Positions 36,101 to 43,316 of a DNA stretch of 64,000 nucleotides are shown piece after piece. A program made the position numbers and the translations under genes. The DNA is taken from positions 62,001-126,000 of the forward strand of contig JAHHHZ010000029.1 of the NCBI GenBank assembly GCA_019359095.1. Direction: 5' to 3'. Numbering within the stretch: position 1 is the stretch's first letter; the number at the start of each line of letters is the position of its first letter. The stretch is from Pleurocapsa minor HA4230-MV1. GTDB lineage: Bacteria > Cyanobacteriota > Cyanobacteriia > Cyanobacteriales > Xenococcaceae. A model generated the notes under the pieces. The model made no database searches, was not told where the DNA came from, and saw only the letters and a list, made by a program, of their open reading frames with translations.

Positions 36101-36220
36101 AAAGCAGAAGAAGGCAATTACTCCCAGGGGCATAACCTGAGAGATAGGCATGAAGCCAAAGAACTTGGCTTTACGGTTAAGGGCAGGATTGATTGAAATC
36201 AGCTTTTCTAGAGTTTCCAT
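33146..36220 (-). CDS. virB4: VirB4/TraC/TrbE-type conjugation ATPase with fused VirB3-like N-terminus
   Basis: This 1024-residue protein powers pilus assembly and substrate transfer. Two membrane segments near 25-70 (MPLGVIAFFCFLIVGAAG and IAFGFMTGTWLLATG) look like VirB3/TrbD fused to VirB4. The ATPase has Walker A GLIIGESGSGKSV near 625 and Walker B SLIVGDEIADLL near 863, plus LTISQNIEEIQKC typical of the family. The length is slightly above the usual 800-900, explained by the fusion. It is followed by the VirB5-like gene after the repeat island. Confidence 0.9.
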   Translation of the reverse strand: METLEKLISINPALNRKAKFFGFMPISQVMPLGVIAFFCFLIVGAAGGKDKHFGIAFGFMTGTWLLATGAHPHYMTDRMRPFPGKNWAYTRLPYVSPIPENRPAQLREVIKDDELTLRPKYIAQAMQNGRKEIYAPFVGFQHLTSLIKYSYQGKDRGALLLKKGQQYQIVFCFKLTPWHSIFTPKQAYTYIEATETAAKEIMPAESLTFYCEKYADDTQRTAQLKQVIPNCDSEGVTILAESELGKTQSLSTNGLRQNLSYTITCTYTFSRGGDVGTDFVSTLIRMGNKLLSTAAGDKNQLQQNFYHESLESAYNQGFLIWQSILKTAWKLDIKPLTVDQIWNYLWYQFNARSTTPKTIPNYWTWNGKNLGEVINTPVHPLSILAQGIDHIHSTPQHNQRHDEIVLPGRRQICGVMTIEEISRRKLNTIEQLNHLFEIVQSDDVIDTEFVIQLNTVSSQALDQQLEQTIAQANSAKLMAEETAIGRDVKSEQMLEESFEAQKLVGGGGAGIYLSFLAKVYRSDRQILDEACSELGRRFGGNLKRQDSAVWALWLETLPMTIGRILHKTSIVEDRRIKLDNLSYYRYLPNLAPEDVHQDGIELIVKGGKPIYLDMFRENTLRGLIIGESGSGKSVIAWRIILDFLTNNIPVIGMDSAVGGNSSFRWAIKMLEGAHIDISRNASNLVEPPDLRDYKGDDYQVRFKQWKETVKNTLTNYIMFGIDDPKLTQRVESTIVATIEKFINNNNIKRRINQAFEAGYGSPQWDKIPVLADWLTFCTKEKLNLRNFEELDKQAINQIRTQVTTLLSSALGDTVGRPSTFDPRNRLKFFTIVNLESARDQVLVAQTIQSTCIRLALQYPKSLIVGDEIADLLKKGSFAKTWGAMHAMARKSGISLLTISQNIEEIQKCSAAADILKNISFKLIGRITTDGATSLVESLKYPDLVYENSTKAFNTDKEKGCSHWLLEMQNQFWQTQFFPSLLNLAMVANGTDEIKIRTEIMDRAIANQTSRWVALKEYGKAITKN

Positions 36221-36266
36221 GACTTTGTAGTAGGTTGCTTGATAGACTAGGTTCGGGATTAATTAG

Positions 36267-36305
36267 TTTTTAGCTATAAGCTATAAGCTATAAGCTGTAA
36301 GCTTT
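36267..36305. repeat. AGCTATA-type tandem repeats between VirB4 and the pilin-like gene
   Basis: About five tandem copies of AGCTATA/AGCTGTA lie upstream of VirB4. A related block (AAGCTTAGAGCTTAGAGC) occurs at 36575-36612. Together they bracket a 423-base gap that otherwise holds only the fragment at 36442. The same repeat family marks several other gene borders. Confidence 0.6.
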
Positions 36306-36441
36306 AGAAAAAGATGTGTATATAAATTGACCAAGAAATTGCCTGCTGAAGAGAAAGCGGATGGGTAGCAACCCAGTCATCGTCTACGACGATCTGCGCG
36401 ATCGCGCAGCGTTTAATAAGCCAAATTAGTTGATATCTCTA

Positions 36442-36582
36442 ATGGGAAGTTCTTTTGAACTTCGTTGCCAACATTTAATAGCTAGAGATTTAGGCTATAT
36501 AGACTTAAATCAATACCAACTATTTAAGTCAAAGATACTACACAATCAACAGAATGTTAGGAGGTTTACTCAAAAAGCTTAA
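36442..36582 (+). pseudogene. Fragment of a four-helix-bundle (23S rRNA intervening-sequence) protein
   Basis: A 46-residue frame reads GSSFELRCQHLIARDLGYID and continues with an NQYQLFKSKI helix. It matches the C-terminal half of the four-helix-bundle protein family, in which a GSxxELxTQLxIARxLGYL pattern is characteristic. The N-terminal half is absent, so it is a remnant on the strand opposite to the secretion operon. Confidence 0.5.
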
Positions 36583-36643
36583 AGCTTAGAGCTTAGAGCT
36601 TATAGCTAAAAACCAGACTCATTCAAGAGACAAAAATAAGTTT

Positions 36644-37288
36644 TTACGCGCCTGTGGCAATTACCGCTGTCAGGATATCAATCGCCAGAACAATACCGAA
36701 CAAACCGCCGACGAACATGATAATAGGTGTCATGGATTGACCTTGTTGTTGCTGTTGCCAAGCTGCAAAACCACCACCAAGACCAACTAAGACTAAGGAA
36801 ATTCGGACAAAGGTAAATAAAGTGGCGATTTGAGTCGTACTAATACTGCCCACTCCTCCATTCGTTACCAAACCATTAATTGCTGTTTCTAATCCAGTTA
36901 GGAATAAAGCGTGACTGGGTTGCCAAGCACTAAAAGCCATAGTTAAACCGAAAACAATTGTTAAAATGTGCCAGATAGAAATTCTCAAGTTGAGCTTTTT
37001 ACTTACTAGAGGCAAACAGGCTGAGATGAAATAGATGCTCCCTGCTACCAAAAAACTTGAGAGAATAGTAACCAACAAGACTAGATCGGTAACCGCCAAG
37101 TAGATGCTGCCTGCAATACCGACAGCGACAAAAGGTATATCTTTGGATTCGATACGGAAGCTGGATATGAACTGTTTGGAATAAAGTTTTTTACCGTTTT
37201 TGGATTTGGATTGAGGTTCAAATTGAAATTCTTCTTGTACTCGCTCTTTTACTTGAGGTTGGGGTTTTACGTTAAAAGTGCTATTCAT
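36644..37288 (-). CDS. Membrane protein, pilin-like first gene of the secretion operon
   Basis: This 214-residue protein has a charged N-terminus and five hydrophobic segments (IPFVAVGIAGSIYLAV, LVLLVTILSSFLVAG, ISIWHILTIVFGLTMA, LFTFVRISLVLVGLGGG and MFVGGLFGIVLAIDILTAV). The last two, separated by AAWQQQQQGQ, look like a VirB2/TrbC-type pilin hairpin preceded by additional membrane segments. As first gene of the operon, before VirB4, it probably supplies the pilin or a VirB2/VirB3-like component. The assignment is tentative. Confidence 0.5.
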   Translation of the reverse strand: MNSTFNVKPQPQVKERVQEEFQFEPQSKSKNGKKLYSKQFISSFRIESKDIPFVAVGIAGSIYLAVTDLVLLVTILSSFLVAGSIYFISACLPLVSKKLNLRISIWHILTIVFGLTMAFSAWQPSHALFLTGLETAINGLVTNGGVGSISTTQIATLFTFVRISLVLVGLGGGFAAWQQQQQGQSMTPIIMFVGGLFGIVLAIDILTAVIATGA

Positions 37289-37344
37289 TGTTTAAACAAC
37301 TGTAGTTTATATGTGTTTGTGTGCTTTACATATCTAAAATAGCA

Positions 37345-37389
37345 ACGAGTCAACCTTGGTAACCCTAAGATTTGACTCGTCTTTAATCG
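37345..37389 (-). promoter_or_regulatory. Hairpin and shared motif upstream of the secretion operon
   Basis: A 9-bp stem, ACGAGTCAA with TTGACTCGT (37345-37380), lies after brnA and before the pilin-like gene. It could terminate brnA transcription or act as an operator. The part CCCTAAGATTTGA (37363-37375) is repeated upstream of the VirD4 unit at 62507. In the minus direction TTGACT followed by an AT-rich stretch could be a promoter for the secretion operon. Confidence 0.45.
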
Positions 37390-37472
37390 ATATTTAGTTC
37401 CACAGAACTACAGTTTTTTTGCCTTGCTCCTCGTACTAAAGTTCGGGAGCAATTTGAGAGCTTTTGAAAAAT

Positions 37473-37733
37473 TTATTGTTTTTCTACTTGCTTTAGTTCT
37501 TCTCGCAAAACTCGCCGTAATGTATCTTCTAACGGTTCACGTTTTTGTTGGATATGTTGTCGCAGTGCCTCGTTAATTAATGTTTGGTAATTGCCACCGC
37601 CCCTTTCGTGAACTTCCCCTCGAAACCATGCCAAGACATCATCATCTAGGCGAATCGTAATACGGCTTTTTCCTGGTGGAATTGGTTCAACAGCACCCCG
37701 TGAGCCTTGACTAAAATCATATTCTGAGTTCAT
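37473..37733 (-). CDS. brnA: BrnA-type ribbon-helix-helix antitoxin
   Basis: This 86-residue protein has the BrnA signature SRITIRLDDDVLAWFRGEV followed by GGNYQTLINEALRQHI, a ribbon-helix-helix DNA-binding fold that represses its own operon and neutralises the BrnT ribonuclease. Its start codon overlaps the stop of a truncated BrnT frame, the normal order for brnT-brnA. With the toxin broken it is an orphan antitoxin that might still act as a repressor or protect against related toxins. Confidence 0.85.
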   Translation of the reverse strand: MNSEYDFSQGSRGAVEPIPPGKSRITIRLDDDVLAWFRGEVHERGGGNYQTLINEALRQHIQQKREPLEDTLRRVLREELKQVEKQ

Positions 37734-37849
37734 TCATCAAAAAGGGTGATTGCTAATTCGTCTGAAAAGACTGATATGGCATCAGCAAAATTTATGCCAT
37801 GTTTGTTTAAGTTGCTTAATGCCTTGTTTCTGTCCCATTGATACCTCAT
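37730..37849 (-). pseudogene. brnT: Truncated BrnT toxin
   Basis: The frame begins MRYQWDRNKALSNLNKHGIN and continues as FADAISVFSDELAITLFDE before a stop that overlaps the brnA start (TGA at 37730-37732). Full BrnT is about 90 residues with a C-terminal beta-sheet carrying the active site. Here only 39 residues remain. The normal overlap with brnA is kept. Confidence 0.7.
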
Positions 37850-37860
37850 TAAATTATTGT

Positions 37861-38073
37861 ATGCACATTTGTGCAGACAATAACAAATACACGAACTATG
37901 TGGTGATTATGCCCGTGATTATCGCGATGCTGTTTTCTTTTGCAGTAGTTAGATTTATTGGGATGGGAACGGAGAATAAGGGATTGTATATTGGTGGTGT
38001 TTGTTTGGTAAGTGCGATGGCGTTGAAGCAGTTGAGGAATGTTAGAGGTGCGAGAAAGAGGTTGGGAAAATAG
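37861..38073 (+). CDS. Small membrane protein
   Basis: A 70-residue protein from ATG 37861 with two hydrophobic segments: VVIMPVIIAMLFSFAVVRF, then GLYIGGVCLVSAMALKQL. The C-terminus is basic. No function is known. A nearly identical DNA block encoding the first membrane segment occurs at 15212-15271. It is divergent from the brnT remnant; a longer start is possible but runs through Cys-rich sequence that looks non-coding. Confidence 0.5.
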   Translation: MHICADNNKYTNYVVIMPVIIAMLFSFAVVRFIGMGTENKGLYIGGVCLVSAMALKQLRNVRGARKRLGK

Positions 38074-38103
38074 CAATATTTAACAAATAAAATAATTAAG
38101 AAT

Positions 38104-38655
38104 ATGAATACTATTAACAAAGCTGAAAATATTTACGAAGAATTATTGGATTTAGAAAGAAACTCTAGAAGTGCTAAAGAAGCACATTTTAATGCTGCCC
38201 ACAGAAAAAGACAAAAGCATACAAATATTGGTGTGTCCATAATAATAGCTAATATTTTAATCTTTTCTCCTTTAATTAATTTGATTTTTTCTAACAATCC
38301 AGATCAATTGGCAATCACAATCAAAATTTTAGCCATTGTTGGAGCAGCTTTAGCTGGTATTCAGACACTTTTCAACTGGCAAAAAGAATCAGAATTACAT
38401 CTGAGTGCTGGTGAAGTGTATGCAAGTATTTATCATAGAAGTGGAAGTTTATTGGCTAAATATAGAGATGAAATTATTGATTCTAATGAATTAAGTCAAT
38501 CCTTTGACTCTCTACAAGATGAATATCTCAAAGCAAATAGCAATTATAAATTATGTATTCCTTCTGGAAATGACTATAAAGAAGCTGATAAAAGTATGTC
38601 TAGAAGAAGCAAAAACAAGCAAATAAAAATTTCATCAAATGCAATTAAAAATTAA
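38104..38655 (+). CDS. SLATT-domain two-membrane-segment protein (putative defence effector)
   Basis: This 183-residue protein has a charged helical start (about 1-40), two membrane segments (about 42-62 and 70-90), then a helical cytoplasmic tail with QTLFNWQKESELHLSAGEVY and a long charged C-terminus. This is the layout of SLATT proteins, predicted pore-forming effectors found with SMODS and SLOG nucleotide-signalling genes. No cyclase is seen next to it; the nearest larger gene is a Ser/Thr kinase. The family call is moderate. Confidence 0.6.
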   Translation: MNTINKAENIYEELLDLERNSRSAKEAHFNAAHRKRQKHTNIGVSIIIANILIFSPLINLIFSNNPDQLAITIKILAIVGAALAGIQTLFNWQKESELHLSAGEVYASIYHRSGSLLAKYRDEIIDSNELSQSFDSLQDEYLKANSNYKLCIPSGNDYKEADKSMSRRSKNKQIKISSNAIKN

Positions 38656-38757
38656 CAATTATAGTGAGCTAAATAACTGACGATTTGCAGAGCATAGCCG
38701 TAGACATCGCTCTCACCACAACTCAAACTGGTAAAGTAACTCTACTCTTTCCCGCCC

Positions 38758-38906
38758 ATGATGGCAATTACTCACGCTGCGATCGCGCCCTATCGAGAAC
38801 TTCCCCAATCCTCGGCACTATTAACCCTTTAGCCTTTGGTTTAGCAATCATTGGCTTTCAGCTTCCCGATTTAGACACTACAACTTCTACCGTTGATTGG
38901 GAGTAA
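38758..38906 (+). pseudogene. Broken fragment of a YdjM-like metal-dependent hydrolase
   Basis: One frame gives MMAITHAAIAPYRELPQSS. Another gives LGTINPLAFGLAIIGFQLPD, followed by LDTTTSTV. Together they match the N-terminus of the YdjM/YbcI membrane-hydrolase family, in which MMAITH and GSQLPDLDT are typical. A frameshift separates them and the gene then stops after DWE. The rest is missing. Confidence 0.5.
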
Positions 38907-39033
38907 TTTGAAGTTGAATTATTGTGAGTTGGATAGGGCGATCTCACTTTTTAAGGAGCAGTATGCAGTGGGGAATGTTGAGGTTAGGATAGTGCAGTCT
39001 AAATCAAGATAAGATTCCTAAAATTTCTAGATA

Positions 39034-40344
39034 ATGAAAGTAATTAGAGAAATTAGTCGCGGAGGTTTTGGTCGAGTTGAAGAAGTTAAATTGGCTAACG
39101 GTGAACATTATGCGCGTAAAATTTTTAACCCAGCCTTTCTTACTTCATCGGAATATGAATATCAGAAACTAGTCAAGCGTTTTCAGCGTGAGGTTCGTGT
39201 TCAATCTGCACTAAAATCAAGTTCTTTTATTCCAGTTGTAAAAGAAGAACTCAACGACTATGAACCATACTATTTAATGCCTCTCGCTGAAAAAAACTTA
39301 TATCAAGAAATTCAAGAATCAAAAAAATCTGGAATTGTTCCACGACAAGCATTATCAGATGTGTTGAACGCATTAGAGGAACTTCATGAGCTAGGATATG
39401 TGCATCGTGATTTGAAACCAGCTAACGTTCTATTTCTAAAAGGCTTGTGGAAGCTTAGTGATTTTGGTCTTGTCCTACCGCCTGAAGGTACAACTACGAA
39501 GCTAACATCTATTGATTCCAATTGGGGGACTGCAAGCTACTGCGCGCCTGAGCAGTCAATTGAGTTTCGTAATGCTACTTTTTCGGCAGATATTTATGCA
39601 TTCGGATGTATCCTTCATGATATCTATGGAAATCGTCAGCGAGTGCCTTATCAGCGATACTCTGCTCCAGGTGAAATTGGTGGGATTATTGAAAAGTGTA
39701 CGGAGATTCGACCAGAAAAGCGATTTCAAAGTGTCAGGGCATTACGTGGGGTACTTCTGACTCTTCTTAGTTCAGCACCTACCATAACTCCAAGTCCTGA
39801 AGCAGCAGATTGGCTTGAAGCTGTTTCAGAAGTTACTAAATGGGATAGCACAGAACTTATGAAGTTTATCCGCTTTCTTTCTAACGAAGCTGATGAAAGT
39901 GATCGGTATACAGTTCTGCGAGATCTCAATGAAGAAGCTTTGACTCATATTAATTTACTTGACACAGATCTCTTTAAGACTATTGCTAGTATCTACTGTG
40001 AATGGATCGGAAATTCAGATTTTGCATGGGATTTTTGTGACGTTCTCATTCGTCGTTTGGAGCAAATTTTTGAATTGGGTGACATTGAGTGTAAAGCCAA
40101 TGTTGTACTTGCTGCCGTACAGCTTGGTAAAAAACATCATCGCTTCTTTGTAATGCGTCGTGTAATACAAATGTGCGGAACAATTCTTGATGACATAGTT
40201 GCGCGACGAATAGTGATAGAAATCAATGCTCAGGAACAACAATCAGCTTTTATTAATTTTGTAAAGGTTCTTGACCGAGACTTTAACGAATATCACCCTC
40301 GTATTGCTGAACTTCTTACTCAGTTCGTCACATTATCACCCTAG
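39034..40344 (+). CDS. Hanks-type serine/threonine protein kinase
   Basis: This 436-residue protein has an intact kinase domain (about 1-245): ISRGGFGRVEEV (Gly loop), ARKIF with Lys29, HRDLKPANVLF (catalytic Asp near 126), DFGL near 143, and SYCAPEQS. A helical C-terminal region of about 190 residues (EAADWLEAVSEVTKW onward) has no recognised domain and no membrane span. Kinases next to small membrane effectors occur in defence islands, and the SLATT gene lies just upstream. A regulatory role is equally possible. Confidence 0.88.
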   Translation: MKVIREISRGGFGRVEEVKLANGEHYARKIFNPAFLTSSEYEYQKLVKRFQREVRVQSALKSSSFIPVVKEELNDYEPYYLMPLAEKNLYQEIQESKKSGIVPRQALSDVLNALEELHELGYVHRDLKPANVLFLKGLWKLSDFGLVLPPEGTTTKLTSIDSNWGTASYCAPEQSIEFRNATFSADIYAFGCILHDIYGNRQRVPYQRYSAPGEIGGIIEKCTEIRPEKRFQSVRALRGVLLTLLSSAPTITPSPEAADWLEAVSEVTKWDSTELMKFIRFLSNEADESDRYTVLRDLNEEALTHINLLDTDLFKTIASIYCEWIGNSDFAWDFCDVLIRRLEQIFELGDIECKANVVLAAVQLGKKHHRFFVMRRVIQMCGTILDDIVARRIVIEINAQEQQSAFINFVKVLDRDFNEYHPRIAELLTQFVTLSP

Positions 40345-40445
40345 TTTTAAATTAACTGTAAACTTTCTAAGTTTTTCAGCAGCCCAAAGTTCAGCGTTAT
40401 ACCTAAGCTAAAATAAATAAGCAACGTTGAAATGAGGTTAAGCCA

Positions 40446-40712
40446 ATGACAGTTAATCAACTCCTCTACACTAAAGAAGAATTTGCTCGGCAGGGCAACG
40501 AGATTTATAAATCTCAGGTGCGTCCCTAAGTTGAGGAAGGAAATCATGGGAAGATTGTGGCGATCGATATCGAGATAGGAATGTTTGAGCTTGCCAAAGA
40601 CACGATAACCGCTTCTAATCGATTACTTTAGCGGAATCCTGATGCTCAAATCTGGCGTGTCCGAATTGGACATAAAGGTGTCCATCGCTTTGGTGTAGGT
40701 CGCCTTCTTTAA
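40446..40712 (+). pseudogene. Decayed copy of the small gene at 22235
   Basis: From ATG 40446 the frame matches the 22235 protein throughout: KEEFARQGNEIY, GKIVAIDIEIGMFEL, NPDAQIWRVRIGHKG. It contains TAA and TAG codons in frame at positions where the intact copy has Gln or Glu. Everything else is in frame. The sequence just upstream is also similar. The retropepsin-like partner gene is absent here. Confidence 0.7.
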
Positions 40713-40811
40713 CTTTATGATGAATGGGATTGTTGATCAAATGGGTCAGTTTTACAGTGAGAAGTTTTAAATAAAAAGGCGATTAGGCTCCGCCTACCCT
40801 ACGGATCGCAC

Positions 40812-41108
40812 TTACCACAACGACAACTGACCCTCACTAACGCTGCTATACCGCCCCCTATGTAAATCTAAATGACAGGCTGCACAGACAGACAACAGAT
40901 TAGATAATCGATTATCCATAGTGTCATGGTTGCGATGGTGTACCTGAAGAATATCTGCCGTCCACTCCGCACGAGTTAAATCATCGGGTTTTTCTCCTGG
41001 TTTATAGCATTTCTTGCCACAACACTCACAGCACCAATTTTGACTCTCTTTCACTGTCCGAGCTAATTCTTGCCAGTTGTCGGGGTAGAGATTGGGGTTT
41101 ACAGGCAT
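40812..41108 (-). CDS. HNH endonuclease
   Basis: This 98-residue protein has CCECCGKKCY as first zinc ligands, VHHRNHDTMDNRLSNLLSVC as the HNH core, and CAACHLDLHR as the second ligand pair. It is a minimal HNH nuclease, unlike the one at 15481 in sequence. It stands alone between a decayed gene and the large Pro-rich protein, with no clear partner. Confidence 0.8.
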   Translation of the reverse strand: MPVNPNLYPDNWQELARTVKESQNWCCECCGKKCYKPGEKPDDLTRAEWTADILQVHHRNHDTMDNRLSNLLSVCAACHLDLHRGRYSSVSEGQLSLW

Positions 41109-41158
41109 TTAATCTATGGCGATTGCACTTGCAAAGTTATTGTATCGTAGTATGGCGA

Positions 41159-43222
41159 TTAGGCGATACAAAAATCCTCTTCCATAGGGGCTTTAACCTC
41201 TTGTTCGTCAACCTGTTCAAAACTGTTTTGGGCTAATTCTTCCGCCTCAACAAAATTTTCCATTAATTCAAGAGTTTTAGTGTCATTAATAGAACGATCT
41301 ATGTTCCAACCCTCTCCGTTTGCGTCTGCGGTCAAGATTGGACTGACTATACTGCCATTAACTTCAGAGACCATAATAGATTTACCCTCTGCGGCAACAG
41401 TAACAACCAGGTTGTTTTTCATCAGATGTTTGTTAAGACTATCTAAGTCTCCTTCATATTCGGCGATCATGTTCATTAATTCTCGTGCAATATCAGAATC
41501 TTGTTCATCAGGGGTAGGAGCTACCGTGAATTGGGGTACTTCAACATCAGCCTCAGCTTGGATTTGGGTTTTCGCTTCTGCTGTGATTTCTGTATTTATT
41601 TCAGTTATTACGGGTACTTCCGCATCAGGATTGTTGATTACGTCGTTGACTTGGGTTTTTACTTCAGTTTCTAGCACCATATTTTGTGACTGGTTTTGTT
41701 GAGGTTTATTGACCTCAAGAGATGCTTGGATTGCCTCTAAATTCTTTTCTATTTGGATTAGCTGCTCTAGCATTTTGTCTAATGTCTTTTCGATCGCAGT
41801 TAATTTGTCATCAATAGATACGTTGGATTTTAACAAGTCGTCAATCGTCTTGGTCATAGGATCTGCTGCGGGTTCTGTTGAAGTAGAAGCAGGGGCGACG
41901 GGAGCATTAGCAGGAGTAGGAGCAGGTACAACACCAGTTTGAGCTGTATTTTGAGATTTGGGTGCAGGGATTGCGGTAGCATCGGCAATGGTATTAGGTG
42001 ACACTTGAGATGACATTAGGTTGTCTCCCACCAAGTCCATCTTGCCATCGAGGGCAATTCTCTTTTCTTGAATGAGTTTCATCTGCTCACCGATTTTCTG
42101 CAATCTAGCCTCATGAATACCTTTAGGGATACCGTTCATGAAGTTGCCGATAATATTTAGAGTGTCACCACATAATTGAATGGGATTAATTTCTCCTCTC
42201 GACATATCTTTAAGTGCTTTACCCAGCATTTGATTGAAGTTGCCTACTGCCTGAAGGTTTTGATTAATACCCTTAAGATTCTGGGCAGATGTTTGATTGT
42301 GCATGGGTTCAACTGGGGAAGTAACGGGCATAGGTGCAACAGCGTTCGCATTAAATTTAGTCTGAGTAAGTGGTTGAACCATTGGTGCTGCAACAGCGAC
42401 CCTATTGACTACTAATTTTTCCTCTGAATTGTTTGCCGCATAGGGGTTCTGGTTTATAACTGGCGCTACAGGGACTACGTTTGGAGCTGTCATATTTGGA
42501 ATAGATGGAATTGCCTGAGTTGTCATGGTAGGGGCTACTGGAGGAAATGCTCCTTTTGCCACATCTGTATCCATCGCTGCAAAGTTATCTAAAGCAGGGT
42601 TTGGTGCAGTTTGAACAGGGGCAACGGGAGTAACAGAAGTTTGATTGACCTGAGCCATTTGTTGAGCCAGTATTTCCACTTTCGACATACCTGGTTGAGT
42701 CATTGGTTGAAACGCTGCTGGTTGAACGGAATTAATAGGAATGGGGTTAGGGATCCCTTGACCTATGGGCGCAACAATAGAAATAGGAGGGATGGGAGGA
42801 ATGGTGGGAGTCGCTACAACAAAAGGTTGGACAACGATACCTAAACTAGTGGCAATGCGATTGGAAACCACATCGGGACGGTAATAGGTTAATTGTTCTT
42901 GGCTAGCCTTTGTACCTTGGGGAAGAGAATCTTTGATTAGGAAGTAGCTAGTACTGGTTTTATCACCAATTGTGGCGGTGAGTTCTTGTACTGAATTTTG
43001 GTCTTTCAATTGCTGTTCTTTATTGCCAAAGGTGATGCGGGGATAGCTAGAGCTGTGAGCAGAATAAGTATCTGCCATGTTTTGTGCGGTAGCTTGATAG
43101 ATTTCGGGGCTATACATGCCCTCGTTTTGGCACTGTTGAGCTGAGGCTTCTAAAATGCTTTTAACGTAGTTGATTTGATTGGGGTCTTGAATGCGATTGT
43201 TTAGTTTTTTAGTGTATGCCAT
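41159..43222 (-). CDS. Large Pro/Gln/Val-rich coiled-coil protein of unknown function
   Basis: This 687-residue protein is unrecognised. The first 120 residues look folded (NYVKSILEASAQQCQ, YPRITFGNKEQQ, SYFLIKDSLPQGT). Residues of about 125-440 are Pro/Val/Ala-rich and probably disordered. A coiled coil near 460-500 (DDKLTAIEKTLDKMLEQLI) and an acidic C-terminal domain with EYEGDLDSLNKHLMKNNLVV follow. It lies 90 bases downstream of the RdRP-like gene on the same strand, separated by AGCTAAA repeats, so it may be a partner or an independent structural protein. Confidence 0.6.
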   Translation of the reverse strand: MAYTKKLNNRIQDPNQINYVKSILEASAQQCQNEGMYSPEIYQATAQNMADTYSAHSSSYPRITFGNKEQQLKDQNSVQELTATIGDKTSTSYFLIKDSLPQGTKASQEQLTYYRPDVVSNRIATSLGIVVQPFVVATPTIPPIPPISIVAPIGQGIPNPIPINSVQPAAFQPMTQPGMSKVEILAQQMAQVNQTSVTPVAPVQTAPNPALDNFAAMDTDVAKGAFPPVAPTMTTQAIPSIPNMTAPNVVPVAPVINQNPYAANNSEEKLVVNRVAVAAPMVQPLTQTKFNANAVAPMPVTSPVEPMHNQTSAQNLKGINQNLQAVGNFNQMLGKALKDMSRGEINPIQLCGDTLNIIGNFMNGIPKGIHEARLQKIGEQMKLIQEKRIALDGKMDLVGDNLMSSQVSPNTIADATAIPAPKSQNTAQTGVVPAPTPANAPVAPASTSTEPAADPMTKTIDDLLKSNVSIDDKLTAIEKTLDKMLEQLIQIEKNLEAIQASLEVNKPQQNQSQNMVLETEVKTQVNDVINNPDAEVPVITEINTEITAEAKTQIQAEADVEVPQFTVAPTPDEQDSDIARELMNMIAEYEGDLDSLNKHLMKNNLVVTVAAEGKSIMVSEVNGSIVSPILTADANGEGWNIDRSINDTKTLELMENFVEAEELAQNSFEQVDEQEVKAPMEEDFCIA

Positions 43223-43280
43223 GATTTTGGATGTTTTAAATTAGTCTGAGTATTGGCTAATTATTGATTAGATTTGAATA

Positions 43281-43316
43281 AAGCTTAAAGCTAAAAGCTA
43301 AAAGCTAAGAGCTAAA
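43281..43316. repeat. AGCTAAA tandem repeats at the end of the RdRP-like gene
   Basis: About five heptamers of the AGCTAAA/AGCTAAG type sit between the two large genes. The last repeat unit supplies the stop codon of the upstream gene (43312-43314). Confidence 0.65.

Noticed and set aside
38685-38906. Continuous 73-residue frame as an intact gene
   Set aside because: Its second half matches a YdjM-like protein, but the matching first half is in another frame, so it is a frameshifted remnant.
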